DNA from: Polaribacter reichenbachii | GTDB lineage: Bacteria; Bacteroidota; Bacteroidia; Flavobacteriales; Flavobacteriaceae | DNA length: 64,000 bases | NCBI RefSeq assembly: GCF_001975665.1 | Contig: NZ_CP019419.1 | Location: forward strand, 3,021,501-3,085,500 | Direction: 5' to 3' | Shown here: positions 26,155 to 35,962 of the stretch, in pieces | Layout of the letters: every line of letters starts with the position of its first letter | Position numbering within the stretch: the stretch's first letter is position 1 | Translations under genes and position numbers: made by a program | The notes under the pieces: model-generated | Database searches by the model: none | What the model was told of the DNA's origin: nothing | Seen by the model: only the letters and a program-made list of their open reading frames with translations

Positions 26155-27018
26155 TTAATTTTTTAAATGTAAAATAAGTTTAGAAAGTTGTTTTGGTTTT
26201 TCCATCATCGGAAAATGCCCACAATCTTCTAATGTATAAACTTCGGTTATATTCAGAATGTTTTTCAATTTTTCTACAGATGATAAGTTACTTAATACAT
26301 CATCTTTACCCCAAATAATCTGAATTTGGTTTTGATATAATTTAAGAATTTCTATCCATTTTTCGCAGTACAATTTGCGTTCTTTAATACTATAATCAAT
26401 AAACTTTATAATTCTACCACCATTATTTCTATTTTGTAGTTGCCATAAAACTTTAAATTCATCTTCAGTAATTGCATCTTTTTTACCCAAAGATTCTCTG
26501 TAATATTTTTTAAATAACTCGTAAGAAATCGTGATTTTTATAAACTTATTGGTGAGTTCATTATCTATAATATCTTCAAAAGATTTATGATTTGTGGTTT
26601 CAATAGTTAAACTACCATTTAATAAAAAAATTTCTTTTACTTTAATATTTAATGCGTTGGTTTTAATAATATTTAGAAACTCACTTAAAACCGAAGTTCC
26701 AAAACCGTGTGATAAAGTCGAAAAACGATTGATATTTAAAAGGTTTATAAATTCAATTAAAATTTGAGCGTGATCTAAAATTGAATTGTAATAATTTTGA
26801 GGTTTAGAAGATAAACCAAAGCCAATTAAATCAGGAATAATAACTCTGTAATGTTGTTTTAATTCGTTTATAATTTTATAATAATTAAAAGAACTAGCAC
26901 CAAATTCGTGGAATATAATTAAAACTTCCTTTTCAGATTCGGTATCTATAAAAGATAATTTTTCATTTAAAATAAGTATAGACTTATGCTTAGACTCCCA
27001 TTCTTGAAGATGAATCAT
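26155..27018 (-). CDS. MEST-like alpha/beta hydrolase with glycine at the nucleophile position
   Basis: 287 residues, full-length alpha/beta hydrolase core: HEFGASSFNYYKII (oxyanion loop region), DLIGFGLSSKP, then the elbow LSHGFGTSVL, the acid site IIWGKDDVLS and a canonical histidine in EDCGHFPMMEKP. In MEST-like and epoxide-hydrolase relatives the elbow reads SHDxG with Asp as nucleophile; here that position is Gly. Ser is also absent at the position used by serine hydrolases. The fold and other residues look intact, so the gene is under selection but possibly not for hydrolysis. Follows its paralogue with an 11-bp gap. Confidence 0.75.
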   Translation of the reverse strand: MIHLQEWESKHKSILILNEKLSFIDTESEKEVLIIFHEFGASSFNYYKIINELKQHYRVIIPDLIGFGLSSKPQNYYNSILDHAQILIEFINLLNINRFSTLSHGFGTSVLSEFLNIIKTNALNIKVKEIFLLNGSLTIETTNHKSFEDIIDNELTNKFIKITISYELFKKYYRESLGKKDAITEDEFKVLWQLQNRNNGGRIIKFIDYSIKERKLYCEKWIEILKLYQNQIQIIWGKDDVLSNLSSVEKLKNILNITEVYTLEDCGHFPMMEKPKQLSKLILHLKN

Positions 27019-27029
27019 TTTAGGTTTTA

Positions 27030-27920
27030 TTAGTAATTAATGAACATTGTTTTAAGAGAATTGTATTTTGTTGTATCAATTTCTTTTAAAATCATTAATA
27101 ACCATCTAAGAGGATTGTTTTCAATAACCAAGCATTTTTTGTTTTCGATAATTTCTACATTTTTTGGTTGGGTGGTAGCTAAATTCAGTAATAAATCTTT
27201 AATGTTTTCAAGATCATCTTTACGCCAAAAAATCTTTACGGGAATTTTTGAGTCTCTTAAAGCTTTAATCCATCTATGCCAGTATAAAAAGTTTTCATCA
27301 TTATAACTACTTAAAACTAAAGTCTCTTTTTGGCCTTCCATTTCATTAAATTTCTGCCAAATTCTAAGAACTTTATCGTCTTCTTTTTTTTCTAATCCGT
27401 TGTTTTTAAAGAAATCTTTTGTTGTATAATTCTTTAAAACTTCTTTGTATTTGCAAATTTTTCTGTTGTTAATTAAATTGCTAATCGTTTTTAACTTTGT
27501 AAAATACTCTTTATTAGTGCTGTTAGATAGGGTGATACTTGTAATTTTAAAAGGTAAAATATTAGCATTATTTCTATATAAAATTTCTTTAGCTACTTTA
27601 TCACCATAGTTCGATGCAATAATTTGGAAATTTTTCAATTTTAATTGTTTCCAAACTTCTACACAAACATCAGCTTGATCTATAATAGAAAAACAGTAAG
27701 AATTAGGTAGTTCAGAAAGTCCAAATCCTAAATGATCATGAATAATTACACGATAAAATTCTGATAATTGAAGTATTATTTTATGGTAATCGTAAGAAAT
27801 AGAAGGGTAACCACTAATAAAAACAATTGTGTTTTTATGGTCTCCTTTATCTATAACAAAGACATTATTATTTTTTACCGTATAATAATTTCCTAGGGCT
27901 TTGAAATCTTTTAAAAGCAT
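27030..27920 (-). CDS. MEST-like alpha/beta hydrolase paralogue with asparagine nucleophile position and no catalytic histidine
   Basis: 296 residues. Similar layout to the downstream gene: FISGYPSISYDYHKII, HDHLGFGLSELP, and the elbow ASNYGDKVAKEILYRNN, which matches the MEST-type SHDYGDxVAxELLYR except that the nucleophile Asp is Asn. The acid site is IFWRKDDLENI. The usual GH dipeptide near the C-terminus is replaced by ENKKCLVIENNP, so the histidine is missing. This looks like a pseudoenzyme. A -7 box TATTTTTG is present on the minus strand at 27984-27991, so the pair may have its own promoter. Confidence 0.75.
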   Translation of the reverse strand: MLLKDFKALGNYYTVKNNNVFVIDKGDHKNTIVFISGYPSISYDYHKIILQLSEFYRVIIHDHLGFGLSELPNSYCFSIIDQADVCVEVWKQLKLKNFQIIASNYGDKVAKEILYRNNANILPFKITSITLSNSTNKEYFTKLKTISNLINNRKICKYKEVLKNYTTKDFFKNNGLEKKEDDKVLRIWQKFNEMEGQKETLVLSSYNDENFLYWHRWIKALRDSKIPVKIFWRKDDLENIKDLLLNLATTQPKNVEIIENKKCLVIENNPLRWLLMILKEIDTTKYNSLKTMFINY

Positions 27921-28029
27921 ATTCGGGGGATAATAAGTTAAAAATAGATCGTGTTGTATTTAAGATAAAATTAAATACTTTTTCAAAAATAGTAGTTATT
28001 TTCTTAATTTAGTGTTAATTATCTAAAAA

Positions 28030-28356
28030 TTATTCAATTTTACAAATAAGTTTATCAGCCATTAAATTTTCTTTAGATTTGGTAATGTAAACTAACTTTC
28101 CTTGTGCTAAACTTTCGAATTCTAGTGTTATAGAATCGCTTTCTAGCTCACAAATTATTTGACCTTTTTCAATAAAATCTCCCACAGATACAAACCACTT
28201 AGAAATTTTAAATCTTTTATTTTGAATATTTGGAACAAGAATATCTGTAGTTTTTTTATCATCATAAGGTATTTCAAACACCATATGTTTTACAATTTTT
28301 CTGTTGCTTTTTTTATGAAATGTTAACCAATTTAATATTCTTTTTAGCGAATTCAT
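28030..28356 (-). CDS. Biotinyl/lipoyl-domain protein lacking the modified lysine
   Basis: 108 residues with a C-terminal biotinyl/lipoyl fold (about 35-108): FVSVGDFIEKGQIICELES and ESLAQGKLVYI are the two flanking half-motifs. The turn that should read E-S/T-D-K-A/V reads ESDSITLEFES, so the lysine that carries lipoate or biotin is Ser. The N-terminal 30 residues are basic (KRILNWLTFHKKSNRKIVKH). It lies 17 bp after ttcA and 109 bp before the hydrolase pair on the same strand. A carrier role with a covalent cofactor is unlikely as read; binding or structural roles are open. Confidence 0.7.
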   Translation of the reverse strand: MNSLKRILNWLTFHKKSNRKIVKHMVFEIPYDDKKTTDILVPNIQNKRFKISKWFVSVGDFIEKGQIICELESDSITLEFESLAQGKLVYITKSKENLMADKLICKIE

Positions 28357-28373
28357 TATTAGGGATTTAAATA

Positions 28374-29177
28374 TTATTCCCTAATATTACTAAATTTTTC
28401 ATAAACATTACTTTCTAAATTATCAAAATCATATAGTTTTTGATCTAATAAATGAGATGGAAAAACATTCTGTAAGGCATTCATCATAATGGCATTTCTG
28501 TTAGGGAATTCAGATTCCCAGTCTGTAATCATTTGTTTTACCTTTTTACGTTGTAAATTTTCTTGAGATCCGCATAAATTACAAGGTATTATAGGAAAAT
28601 TTTGATGGTTTGAGTATGTTTCTATATCACTTTCTTTACAAAAAGATAAAGGTCTTAAAACTACCAAATTACCAGCATCATTTTTAAATTTTGGTGGCAT
28701 TGTTTCCATTTTACCAGCAAAAAAGAAATTCAAGAAAAAGGTTTCTAAAATATCATTTCTATGATGACCTAGAGCTAATTTATTACAACCTAAATCTTTA
28801 GCAGCTTCGTATAAAGTTCCTCTTCGTAATCGAGAACACAAACTACAAGTTGTTTTACCTTCTGGTGTTTTATCCATTACAATTTTGTAGGTATTTTTTT
28901 CAATAATCTTAAAATCAACCTGTAAGTTTGTTAAGTAATTTGGTAAAACTTCTTCAGGAAAATTCGGTTGTTTTTGATCTAGATTTACTGCAATTATATC
29001 AAAAGAAATAGGAGCTACTTTTTTAAAATACATCAACATATCTAATAAAGTATAACTGTCTTTACCACCAGATAAACAAACCATAATTTTATCGCCTTCT
29101 GCAATCATTGTAAATTGTTGTATGGCTTGTGCAGTAGCTTTTTGTAGTTTTTTTGTAGTCTGTTTTATAGATTCCAT
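28374..29177 (-). CDS. ttcA: tRNA 2-thiocytidine(32) synthetase-type protein TtcA
   Basis: 267 residues. The PP-loop SGGKDS is at 36-41, the Fe-S/active-site pair CSLC at 111-114, and a third conserved Cys in [13 protein letters not shown]. This matches TtcA, which thiolates cytidine 32 of some tRNAs using ATP and an iron-sulfur cluster. The C-terminal part ([19 protein letters not shown]) is also family-typical. Sits between the aminotransferase gene upstream and the lipoyl-like gene downstream. Confidence 0.88.
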   Translation of the reverse strand: MESIKQTTKKLQKATAQAIQQFTMIAEGDKIMVCLSGGKDSYTLLDMLMYFKKVAPISFDIIAVNLDQKQPNFPEEVLPNYLTNLQVDFKIIEKNTYKIVMDKTPEGKTTCSLCSRLRRGTLYEAAKDLGCNKLALGHHRNDILETFFLNFFFAGKMETMPPKFKNDAGNLVVLRPLSFCKESDIETYSNHQNFPIIPCNLCGSQENLQRKKVKQMITDWESEFPNRNAIMMNALQNVFPSHLLDQKLYDFDNLESNVYEKFSNIRE

Positions 29178-29220
29178 ATTAGTAAAAAAAAGTGATTGTA
29201 ATAAAAATTGAAAGTTGGTT

Positions 29221-30399
29221 TTAAAGAACTTCTTCTATAGCTTCTAATAGTATTTTACAACCAGTTTCAAGTTCTTCATCAGAAATAGTTAAAGGTGGTG
29301 TAATTCGAATTGCTCTACCTTCAAATAACAGAAAGAAAAGAATTAAACCTTTTTCTAAACATTTAAAAATAATTTTGGCAGCTAATTCAGGAGTTTCAAC
29401 AATTGGTGCTAACATTAAACCTTTTCCTCTAATTTCTTTTATAGCAGAATGTTGTAAAAGATTTCTAATTATTTTTTCTTTTCTTAAACTCTCAGCAATT
29501 AAATCGTTTTTTAGAATTTCTTGAACTGTAGCATTGGCAGCACTGGCAATTACAGGATGCCCCGCAAATGTAGAAATATGACCTAATTTGGGGTTATCTT
29601 TTAACAAGTTCATATGTTCAAAAGATGCTATAAAAGCACCAATTGGCATTCCACCTCCTAAACCTTTACCTGTAATAATAATATCTGGAATTACATTATA
29701 GTTTTCAAAACCCCAAAAAGTTCCTGTTCTTCCAATTCCGGTTTGTATTTCATCTAAAATCAATAAAGCACCAACTTCTTTGCAACGTTGTTTTACTTTT
29801 AATAAATAATTATTTTTAGGCTCAATAAAACCAGCTCCACCTTGTATGGTTTCTAAAATTACGGCTGCAGTTTTTTCTGTTATTTTACTAATTTCTATCT
29901 CGTTATTGAATTCAATAAATTGAATACCAGGAATTAAAGGTCTAAAAGCAGCATTCTGTTTTTCTACACCAGAAACACTCATAGATCCTTGAGTATTACC
30001 GTGATAAGAATGTTTTGCTGCAATAATTTCTGCTCTATTTGTAACTCTTTTTGCTAATTTTATAGCACCTTCTGTTGCTTCTGTACCTGAGTTTGTAATG
30101 TAAACCGATTGTAATTCTTGTGGTAAATTATTGGCTAATAACTTACATAAATCTACTTGTGGTTGCTGAATAAACTCACCATAAACCATAACGTGAGTGT
30201 AAGAATCAACTTGATTTTTAATTGCTTCTGATACTTTAGGATGATTATGACCTAAACTATTTGCAGAAACTCCAGCTACAAAATCTAAATATTTTTTACC
30301 AGAAGTATTGTAAATATAAGAGCCATTTGCGTGAGAAATTTCTATAGCCAATGGGTGAGGAGAGGTTTGTGCTTGATATTTAAAAAAATCTGATTTCAC
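29221..30399 (-). CDS. Class III aminotransferase (acetylornithine aminotransferase-like)
   Basis: 392 residues, PLP-dependent fold type I. Visible motifs: [16 protein letters not shown] (cofactor binding; reads [15 protein letters not shown]), [34 protein letters not shown] with the PLP-contact Asp, and the Schiff-base Lys in [14 protein letters not shown]. Annotated in many Bacteroidota as an aspartate aminotransferase family protein; the substrate (acetylornithine, omega-amino acid) cannot be fixed from sequence. The start is 1 bp after the OstA-like gene's stop, a clear operon. Confidence 0.85.
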   Translation of the reverse strand: MKSDFFKYQAQTSPHPLAIEISHANGSYIYNTSGKKYLDFVAGVSANSLGHNHPKVSEAIKNQVDSYTHVMVYGEFIQQPQVDLCKLLANNLPQELQSVYITNSGTEATEGAIKLAKRVTNRAEIIAAKHSYHGNTQGSMSVSGVEKQNAAFRPLIPGIQFIEFNNEIEISKITEKTAAVILETIQGGAGFIEPKNNYLLKVKQRCKEVGALLILDEIQTGIGRTGTFWGFENYNVIPDIIITGKGLGGGMPIGAFIASFEHMNLLKDNPKLGHISTFAGHPVIASAANATVQEILKNDLIAESLRKEKIIRNLLQHSAIKEIRGKGLMLAPIVETPELAAKIIFKCLEKGLILFFLLFEGRAIRITPPLTISDEELETGCKILLEAIEEVL

Positions 30400-30400
30400 T

Positions 30401-32047
30401 TTATTGCTGTTTTAATGCATTAGGAGATTTTCTCTTTTTCTTTTTATCTTTTAACACCGCTTTTGGTTTTTCTTTTGATTCTTTTTTTAAAGGTTCTCTT
30501 TTAGGTGTATTTTCATCCTTTATAAAAATATCATTTTTAGTTTTAGGCTGCTCATCTTCTCGCCAAATAAAATCCTTTAATTTTTTTAAATCCTCTGGAA
30601 ATTTTGATGGTGGATAAGTTTTACCATCAGATTCTTTTAAATATTTTATAGATTGAATTTCGCCATCTTCTAATGTGAATTCAATATTACTAGAAATTTC
30701 TTTTGTGATGGTTTCTAGTATTTTAGTTTCTTCGTTTCTATTATAATACAAAGATTCAGCATTACCTTTTACCAATAAAGTTTTCAGTTTACCTTTTAAA
30801 AACTTACCAAACATATTTCTACCTTTAATTTGGTTAAAGTCATTTTCTGCAATAGAATCTTTAGAGATAATAAAGGCATTATTAAACACTTTTAAAGAAT
30901 CTAATTTTTCAGTCTCAACATTTGATTGTAGGTAAATACTATCGCCAGTAATTTGATTTTTTTCTGACCAAATTACAGGTTTCCTATACATTTTTGTGTA
31001 ACCCGTTTCTTGATTGGTATGTATAGAATCGCATTTTCCTTGTAAATCAGATTTAAAGATTTTTACATTATGATAAATTCTAACAATACGTTTTTTAGGT
31101 TTACCAGTAACCAACAAAGTATCTCCATGGGTAAACATTGAATCTTTTTCTATAACAGAAATGGCAACTGCTTTTTTAATGATATAAAGTGAATCTTTTT
31201 TCTCAAATAACTCAGCATAATTACCTCTAGAAATAAAATTTTGTACAGTATCTATTACTTGAATATTATTGGTTGCAGAAGCAAAACCTCTTTTTTTATC
31301 ATAATACAAACTATCACCTTCTATTGTTCTTTCTTTTAAAAAGAGTTTTGCATTTTTAGTAAAATGAGAAACATCTGTTTTGGTATTGTAAAAACCTTTT
31401 TCTGAATATAATTTGTTTTCGTTTTGAGTATTTGTAATAGTTGATGGTCCATAGAGATAAGTTAAACCAGAATTGGTATAATAATCTAAATGATTCGATT
31501 CTAAATTATGTTCTGGGTTTACAACAGTTACTCTAGTTGTAGCTGTAAATTTTTTGTTCTCTAAATAGTAATTTCCATTTTTACTTTTTAGCGTATTTGT
31601 TTCATCTTTTATGGTTCCATAACTTTGGTAATACAATTTCTGATTTATTCTATCAAACTGTAAGGTATCTGTAGTTAAAGTCATTGTAGGGTCTGTTAAT
31701 ACTACATTTCCCCAAGAAAGTGCTTGTTTAGAGTTTGCATCATAATCTGCATAATCACTTGTTTGTGTTATGGTATCTCCTTGTTTAATAAAAACGTTAC
31801 CAATGGCCTTAAAGAAATTTAGTTTTCTATAATACAATGCTTGTTGGCAGGTTAAATCGATACCTTCGTGTTTCATTTTTACATTGCCAATTAACACTGT
31901 AGCACCAGGATATTTTTCTTCGTCTGCTTCTTGAATTTCAGCTTTATATTCAATTTTTCTTTTTGGTTTTTCACTAGCACCAATTTTCTGTTGAGAAAAG
32001 GTAATTAGAGAAGAAAAAATAAAGCATAAAAAAAGTATTCTTTTCAA
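30401..32047 (-). CDS. OstA-like LPS transport protein
   Basis: 548 residues, signal peptide ending LITFSQQ. The rest is a run of beta strands typical of the OstA/LptA fold: GATVLIGNVKMKHEGIDLTC, ALSWGNVVLTDPTMTLTTDT and many GN-type turns, with a basic C-terminal tail (KKKRKSPNALKQQ). LptA-like proteins bridge the periplasm for lipopolysaccharide, working with LptB (at 12 kb here). It is longer than a bare LptA, as in Bacteroidota OstA-like proteins. A -7 box TATTTTTG occurs on the minus strand at 32064-32071. Confidence 0.82.
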   Translation of the reverse strand: MKRILFLCFIFSSLITFSQQKIGASEKPKRKIEYKAEIQEADEEKYPGATVLIGNVKMKHEGIDLTCQQALYYRKLNFFKAIGNVFIKQGDTITQTSDYADYDANSKQALSWGNVVLTDPTMTLTTDTLQFDRINQKLYYQSYGTIKDETNTLKSKNGNYYLENKKFTATTRVTVVNPEHNLESNHLDYYTNSGLTYLYGPSTITNTQNENKLYSEKGFYNTKTDVSHFTKNAKLFLKERTIEGDSLYYDKKRGFASATNNIQVIDTVQNFISRGNYAELFEKKDSLYIIKKAVAISVIEKDSMFTHGDTLLVTGKPKKRIVRIYHNVKIFKSDLQGKCDSIHTNQETGYTKMYRKPVIWSEKNQITGDSIYLQSNVETEKLDSLKVFNNAFIISKDSIAENDFNQIKGRNMFGKFLKGKLKTLLVKGNAESLYYNRNEETKILETITKEISSNIEFTLEDGEIQSIKYLKESDGKTYPPSKFPEDLKKLKDFIWREDEQPKTKNDIFIKDENTPKREPLKKESKEKPKAVLKDKKKKRKSPNALKQQ

Positions 32048-32241
32048 AAGATAGGTTTTGTCGCAAAAATAATGAAAAGAATATTGTTGTTTACTAAAGA
32101 AAAGTAAAAGTTGAATTTAAAAAACATAGAATTTTACACTGTCTTTTTTCATTTTCTTATGATAATAGTCATCTTTTTCAGCAATAAATAGAAATACATT
32201 GCATGCTTATTCAAAAAATAATTAAACAACTAAATTAAAAG

Positions 32242-34041
32242 ATGAAAAACGTACATTCATTTCACATACCTGTTATGGGAATAGGTTTTACAATAGACTC
32301 ACCCTTAAAAGTTGCGCAATATGGTATAGACTCTGTTATTTCTTTGGTTGATGATATTTTAGTAGAAAAAATGCGTAAACTTTATAGCGAAAAGTTTCAA
32401 GTTCCTTATCAAGAAATATCTGATAAGGTTGATGATTTTAGAGCTAAAAGAATAACTTCTTATTTAAATTTATTGCATGGGCAAACCGAGCATAAGTTTA
32501 ATCAACTTAAAAATATAACTTCAGAAAAAAGCTCAGCTTTAAAAGATTATATTCATATGCTACCAGAATATTCTAATCTTAAAAAAGATTTTTTGAAACT
32601 TACAGAAGAAGGGGTAGATTTTAATAAATTAAAAGAATGGGCAAATAAAAACTTAAAAATGGGTAGTATTGATGTAAACATCATGACCAAAGTTGATAAA
32701 GAAAACTACCAAAATAAAGAAAAGCTACCCACAGAATATAATGATGCTCACGCAGCTTTAAGAGGTTTTGCAGAAAGTAAATTGGCATCTTCTTTAGTGC
32801 TTTCTGCTGGAATGAACCCAAGGCTGTATACATATATTAGTAAATTCAATGATTTTTTTCCTGATGAAAATGGTTTTATAAAAAAGAAAATTATTCTTAA
32901 AGTAAGCGATTATAGATCTGCATTTATACAGGGTAAATTTTTAGCAAAAAAAGGATTATGGGTGTCAGAATATAGAATAGAATCTGGCTTAAATTGTGGT
33001 GGTCACGCATTTGCAACAGACGGATTTCTATTAGGGCCTGTTTTAAATGAGTTTAAAGAAAATAAAGAAACCTTAATTGAACAAACCAAACAAATTTTAT
33101 TTGATGCTTTAAAGGAAGCTGATAAAATTATACCAATAAAAGAATTGGAATTAAAAATTACAGCGCAAGGTGGTGTTGGTAATCAAGAAGAACATTCTTT
33201 TTTATTAGAAGAATATAATTTAGATTCTATTGGTTGGGGAAGTCCTTTTTTATTAGTGCCAGAAGCCACAAGTGTAGATGATAAAACGATACAGAAATTG
33301 GCAAAAGCTAAAGAAAAAGACTTGTATTTAAGTAATACATCTCCTTTAGGAGTACCTTTTAATACACTTAAAGGCAATACGAAAGACATTCAAAAACAAG
33401 AGCTTATCGATAAAAATAGACCAGGTACATCTTGTGCGAATAAATTTATTCAATTAAATAAAGAGTTTAAAGATACTGGTTTATGTACAGCATCAAGAGA
33501 ATATCAACATTTAAAATTAAAAGAATTAGATGCATTAGATTTAAATGCAGATGATAAAAAGAAAGCGTATAATAAAATTGTAGAGAAATCTTGTATTTGT
33601 GTTGGTTTAGGTACTTCTACTTTACTATTAAATAATTTAGATACCAAAAAAGTAGGAGAAGGGGTTTCTGTTTGTCCAGGTCCAAATATGGCTTATTTTA
33701 ATAAAATAATGAGTTTAGGCGGAATAACAGATCATATTTATGGACGTAAAAATATGGTTTCTAGAACTGATAGGCCTAATGTATTTGTAAAAGAATTGTC
33801 TTTATATACATCTCATTTACAGGAAAAATTGAATGATTTAAAGTTTTCTTTTGATAAAAAACAACTTCGCTATTTAGTAAAGTTTAAAAATAATTTAGAC
33901 AAAGGAATTCAGTATTATAATGAGATTCTTATAGAACGTAAAGAATCTTTTAAAAATCAGAAAGAGGCTTTATATAATGCATTGCAATTAGAACAAAATA
34001 AATTGATTGTAATTGGTGAAGAAATTAATAAATTAAAATAA
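32242..34041 (+). CDS. Large cysteine-containing protein of unknown function, possible TIM-barrel oxidoreductase
   Basis: 599 residues, no signal peptide, not confidently assigned. Start VMGIGFTIDSPLKVAQYGID and the central QGGVGNQEEH (309-318) followed by DSIGWGSPFLLVPEAT resemble the phosphate- or flavin-binding strands of TIM-barrel FMN enzymes (glutamate-synthase or nitronate-monooxygenase type). Cysteines stand in conserved-looking contexts: GLNCGGH (252), GTSCANKF (398), GLCTASREYQ (415), SCICVGLG (451, 453), VCPGPN (478). They could bind an iron-sulfur cluster. The last 80 residues are a coiled coil. It is a single gene, transcribed away from the OstA-like operon. Confidence 0.7.
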   Translation: MKNVHSFHIPVMGIGFTIDSPLKVAQYGIDSVISLVDDILVEKMRKLYSEKFQVPYQEISDKVDDFRAKRITSYLNLLHGQTEHKFNQLKNITSEKSSALKDYIHMLPEYSNLKKDFLKLTEEGVDFNKLKEWANKNLKMGSIDVNIMTKVDKENYQNKEKLPTEYNDAHAALRGFAESKLASSLVLSAGMNPRLYTYISKFNDFFPDENGFIKKKIILKVSDYRSAFIQGKFLAKKGLWVSEYRIESGLNCGGHAFATDGFLLGPVLNEFKENKETLIEQTKQILFDALKEADKIIPIKELELKITAQGGVGNQEEHSFLLEEYNLDSIGWGSPFLLVPEATSVDDKTIQKLAKAKEKDLYLSNTSPLGVPFNTLKGNTKDIQKQELIDKNRPGTSCANKFIQLNKEFKDTGLCTASREYQHLKLKELDALDLNADDKKKAYNKIVEKSCICVGLGTSTLLLNNLDTKKVGEGVSVCPGPNMAYFNKIMSLGGITDHIYGRKNMVSRTDRPNVFVKELSLYTSHLQEKLNDLKFSFDKKQLRYLVKFKNNLDKGIQYYNEILIERKESFKNQKEALYNALQLEQNKLIVIGEEINKLK

Positions 34042-34060
34042 TTTAAAATTTCAGTAAATA

Positions 34061-34096
34061 AAAAAGCATCTTTAAGAAATTAAAGATGCTTTTTTT
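34061..34096. terminator. Bidirectional terminator between convergent genes
   Basis: AAAAAGCATCTTTA (34061-34074) pairs with TAAAGATGCTTTTT (34081-34094), with a 6-bp loop, A-run on one side and T-run on the other. It serves the 599-residue protein gene and purA. Confidence 0.85.
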
Positions 34097-34115
34097 ATAT
34101 TATGATTTGATAAAA

Positions 34116-35387
34116 TTATCTATTTATTGTTTGTTTTCTATCTGGACCTACAGAAACTATTTTTACAGGAACTCCAGTTTCTTCTTCAATAAAAGAAATA
34201 TAGTCCATTAAATTCTGTGGTAATTCATCAGCAGAAGTCATTTTTGTTAAATCATCTTCCCAACCTTTAAATTCAGTATAATTTACAGAAACATTTTCTG
34301 GTTCTATATTATAAGGTAAATGTGTAATTTCTTCTCCTTTGTAGTTGTAAGAAGTACAAACTTTAAGTGTATCAAATCCTGAAAGAACATCACCTTTCAT
34401 CATCATTAATTGAGTTACACCATTTACATCTACAGCATATTTTAATGCTACTAAATCTAACCAACCACATCTTCTTGGTCTACCAGTTGTTGCACCAAAT
34501 TCGTGCCCAACTTTAGCCATTGTTGCTCCATCTTCATCGAACAATTCTGTTGGGAAAGGTCCAGAACCAACTCTTGTTGTGTATGCTTTAAAAATACCAA
34601 AAACATCGCCAATTCTATTTGGTGCAACACCTAAACCTGTACAAGCACCTGCTGCTGTTGTGTTAGATGATGTAACAAAAGGATATGTACCAAAATCGAT
34701 ATCTAATAAAGATCCTTGAGCACCTTCTGCTAAAATGGTTTTTTTATCTTTTATTGCTTGGTTTAAAAATGCCTCGCTATCAATAAATTCTAAAGTTTTT
34801 AACTTATCGATACCTTTACAGAATTCCGCTTCTAATTCTTCTAAATTATATTCAATTTGAACATCAAAGAATTCTAACATTTTAATATGCTTTTCTGTTA
34901 AAGCATCGTATTTTTCTTTCCAGTTATCTAATTCTAAATCACCAACACGCATTCCGTTTCTACCAGTCTTGTCCATATAAGTTGGGCCAATTCCTTTTAA
35001 AGTAGAACCAATTTTTGCTTTACCTTTAGAAGTTTCTGAGGCAGCATCTAATAATCTGTGTGTAGGTAAAATTAAATGTGCTTTTCTAGAAATTAATAAT
35101 TTAGAAGTATAATCTATATTATGTTTGTCTAGGTTTTCTAATTCTTTTTTAAAGATTACAGGATCTATTACAACACCATTACCCACCACATTTAAGGCAG
35201 TTTTATGAAAAATACCAGAAGGGATTGTGTGTAAAACGTGTTTGTATCCATCAAAAATTAAAGTATGTCCAGCATTTGGACCTCCTTGAAAACGTGCAAT
35301 GATATCGTAGTTTGTGGTTAAAACATCTACAATTTTACCTTTTCCTTCATCTCCCCATTGCAATCCTAGTAATAAATCTACAGCCAT
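34116..35387 (-). CDS. purA: Adenylosuccinate synthetase
   Basis: 423 residues, the standard length. Catalytic N-terminus GLQWGDEGKGKIVDVL (Asp14/Lys-type residues), FQGGPNAGHTL with the catalytic His, GNGVVIDP, ILAEGAQGSLLDIDFGTYPFVTSSNTTA, GLGVAPNRIG and TTGRPRRCGWLDLV are all intact. It joins IMP and aspartate with GTP in AMP synthesis. Upstream on the same strand is a Fur-family regulator; the 59-bp gap has no clear -7 box, so read-through from there is possible. Confidence 0.95.
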   Translation of the reverse strand: MAVDLLLGLQWGDEGKGKIVDVLTTNYDIIARFQGGPNAGHTLIFDGYKHVLHTIPSGIFHKTALNVVGNGVVIDPVIFKKELENLDKHNIDYTSKLLISRKAHLILPTHRLLDAASETSKGKAKIGSTLKGIGPTYMDKTGRNGMRVGDLELDNWKEKYDALTEKHIKMLEFFDVQIEYNLEELEAEFCKGIDKLKTLEFIDSEAFLNQAIKDKKTILAEGAQGSLLDIDFGTYPFVTSSNTTAAGACTGLGVAPNRIGDVFGIFKAYTTRVGSGPFPTELFDEDGATMAKVGHEFGATTGRPRRCGWLDLVALKYAVDVNGVTQLMMMKGDVLSGFDTLKVCTSYNYKGEEITHLPYNIEPENVSVNYTEFKGWEDDLTKMTSADELPQNLMDYISFIEEETGVPVKIVSVGPDRKQTINR

Positions 35388-35446
35388 TATATTTTTGTGT
35401 AATTATTTAGTTGTGTAATTGTTGTTATTTGTTGTTGAAAAACTGT

Positions 35447-35890
35447 TTATTTCTTTTTTGTTCCGTAAAAATATAGGGAATGATTATGAATATCAATCTC
35501 AAAAATATCTTCGATCGTTTTTTTGATTATTTGAATTCTTGGGTCGCAAAATTCTTTAACATCACCAGTATCAGTAAAAATTACATGATCATGGTTTTTA
35601 TCAAAATAACTTTTTTCATAACGAGCCATAGATTGCCCATCAAATTGGTGTTTACGCACCAAACCACAATCTAACAACAAATCTATAGTGTTATATAATG
35701 TTGCTCTACTAACTCTATAGTTTTTGTTTTTCATTTTGATATATAAAGATTCTATATCAAAATGCTCTTCAGCATCGTATATTTCTTGAAGTATAGCATA
35801 GCGTTCAGGAGTTTTTCTGTGCTTATGCTCTTGTAAATAGGTGGTAAAAACTTTTTTAACTACGTCTTGATTTTCAAGAGAATTACTCAT
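35447..35890 (-). CDS. Fur-family transcriptional regulator
   Basis: 147 residues: N-terminal winged helix ([46 protein letters not shown]) and C-terminal dimerisation domain with metal-site residues of Fur ([25 protein letters not shown]). The usual CxxC zinc site is not present; only one Cys (EFCD) remains. It could be an iron, zinc or peroxide sensor, and this cannot be settled from sequence. A -7 box TAAATTTG is at 35915-35922 on the minus strand. Confidence 0.85.
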   Translation of the reverse strand: MSNSLENQDVVKKVFTTYLQEHKHRKTPERYAILQEIYDAEEHFDIESLYIKMKNKNYRVSRATLYNTIDLLLDCGLVRKHQFDGQSMARYEKSYFDKNHDHVIFTDTGDVKEFCDPRIQIIKKTIEDIFEIDIHNHSLYFYGTKKK

Positions 35891-35962
35891 TATATTAACT
35901 TTTACAAAAAAACAAATTTACAGTTATTTCTTAATTAAAATGCATTTTTCTAAGAATGATAT

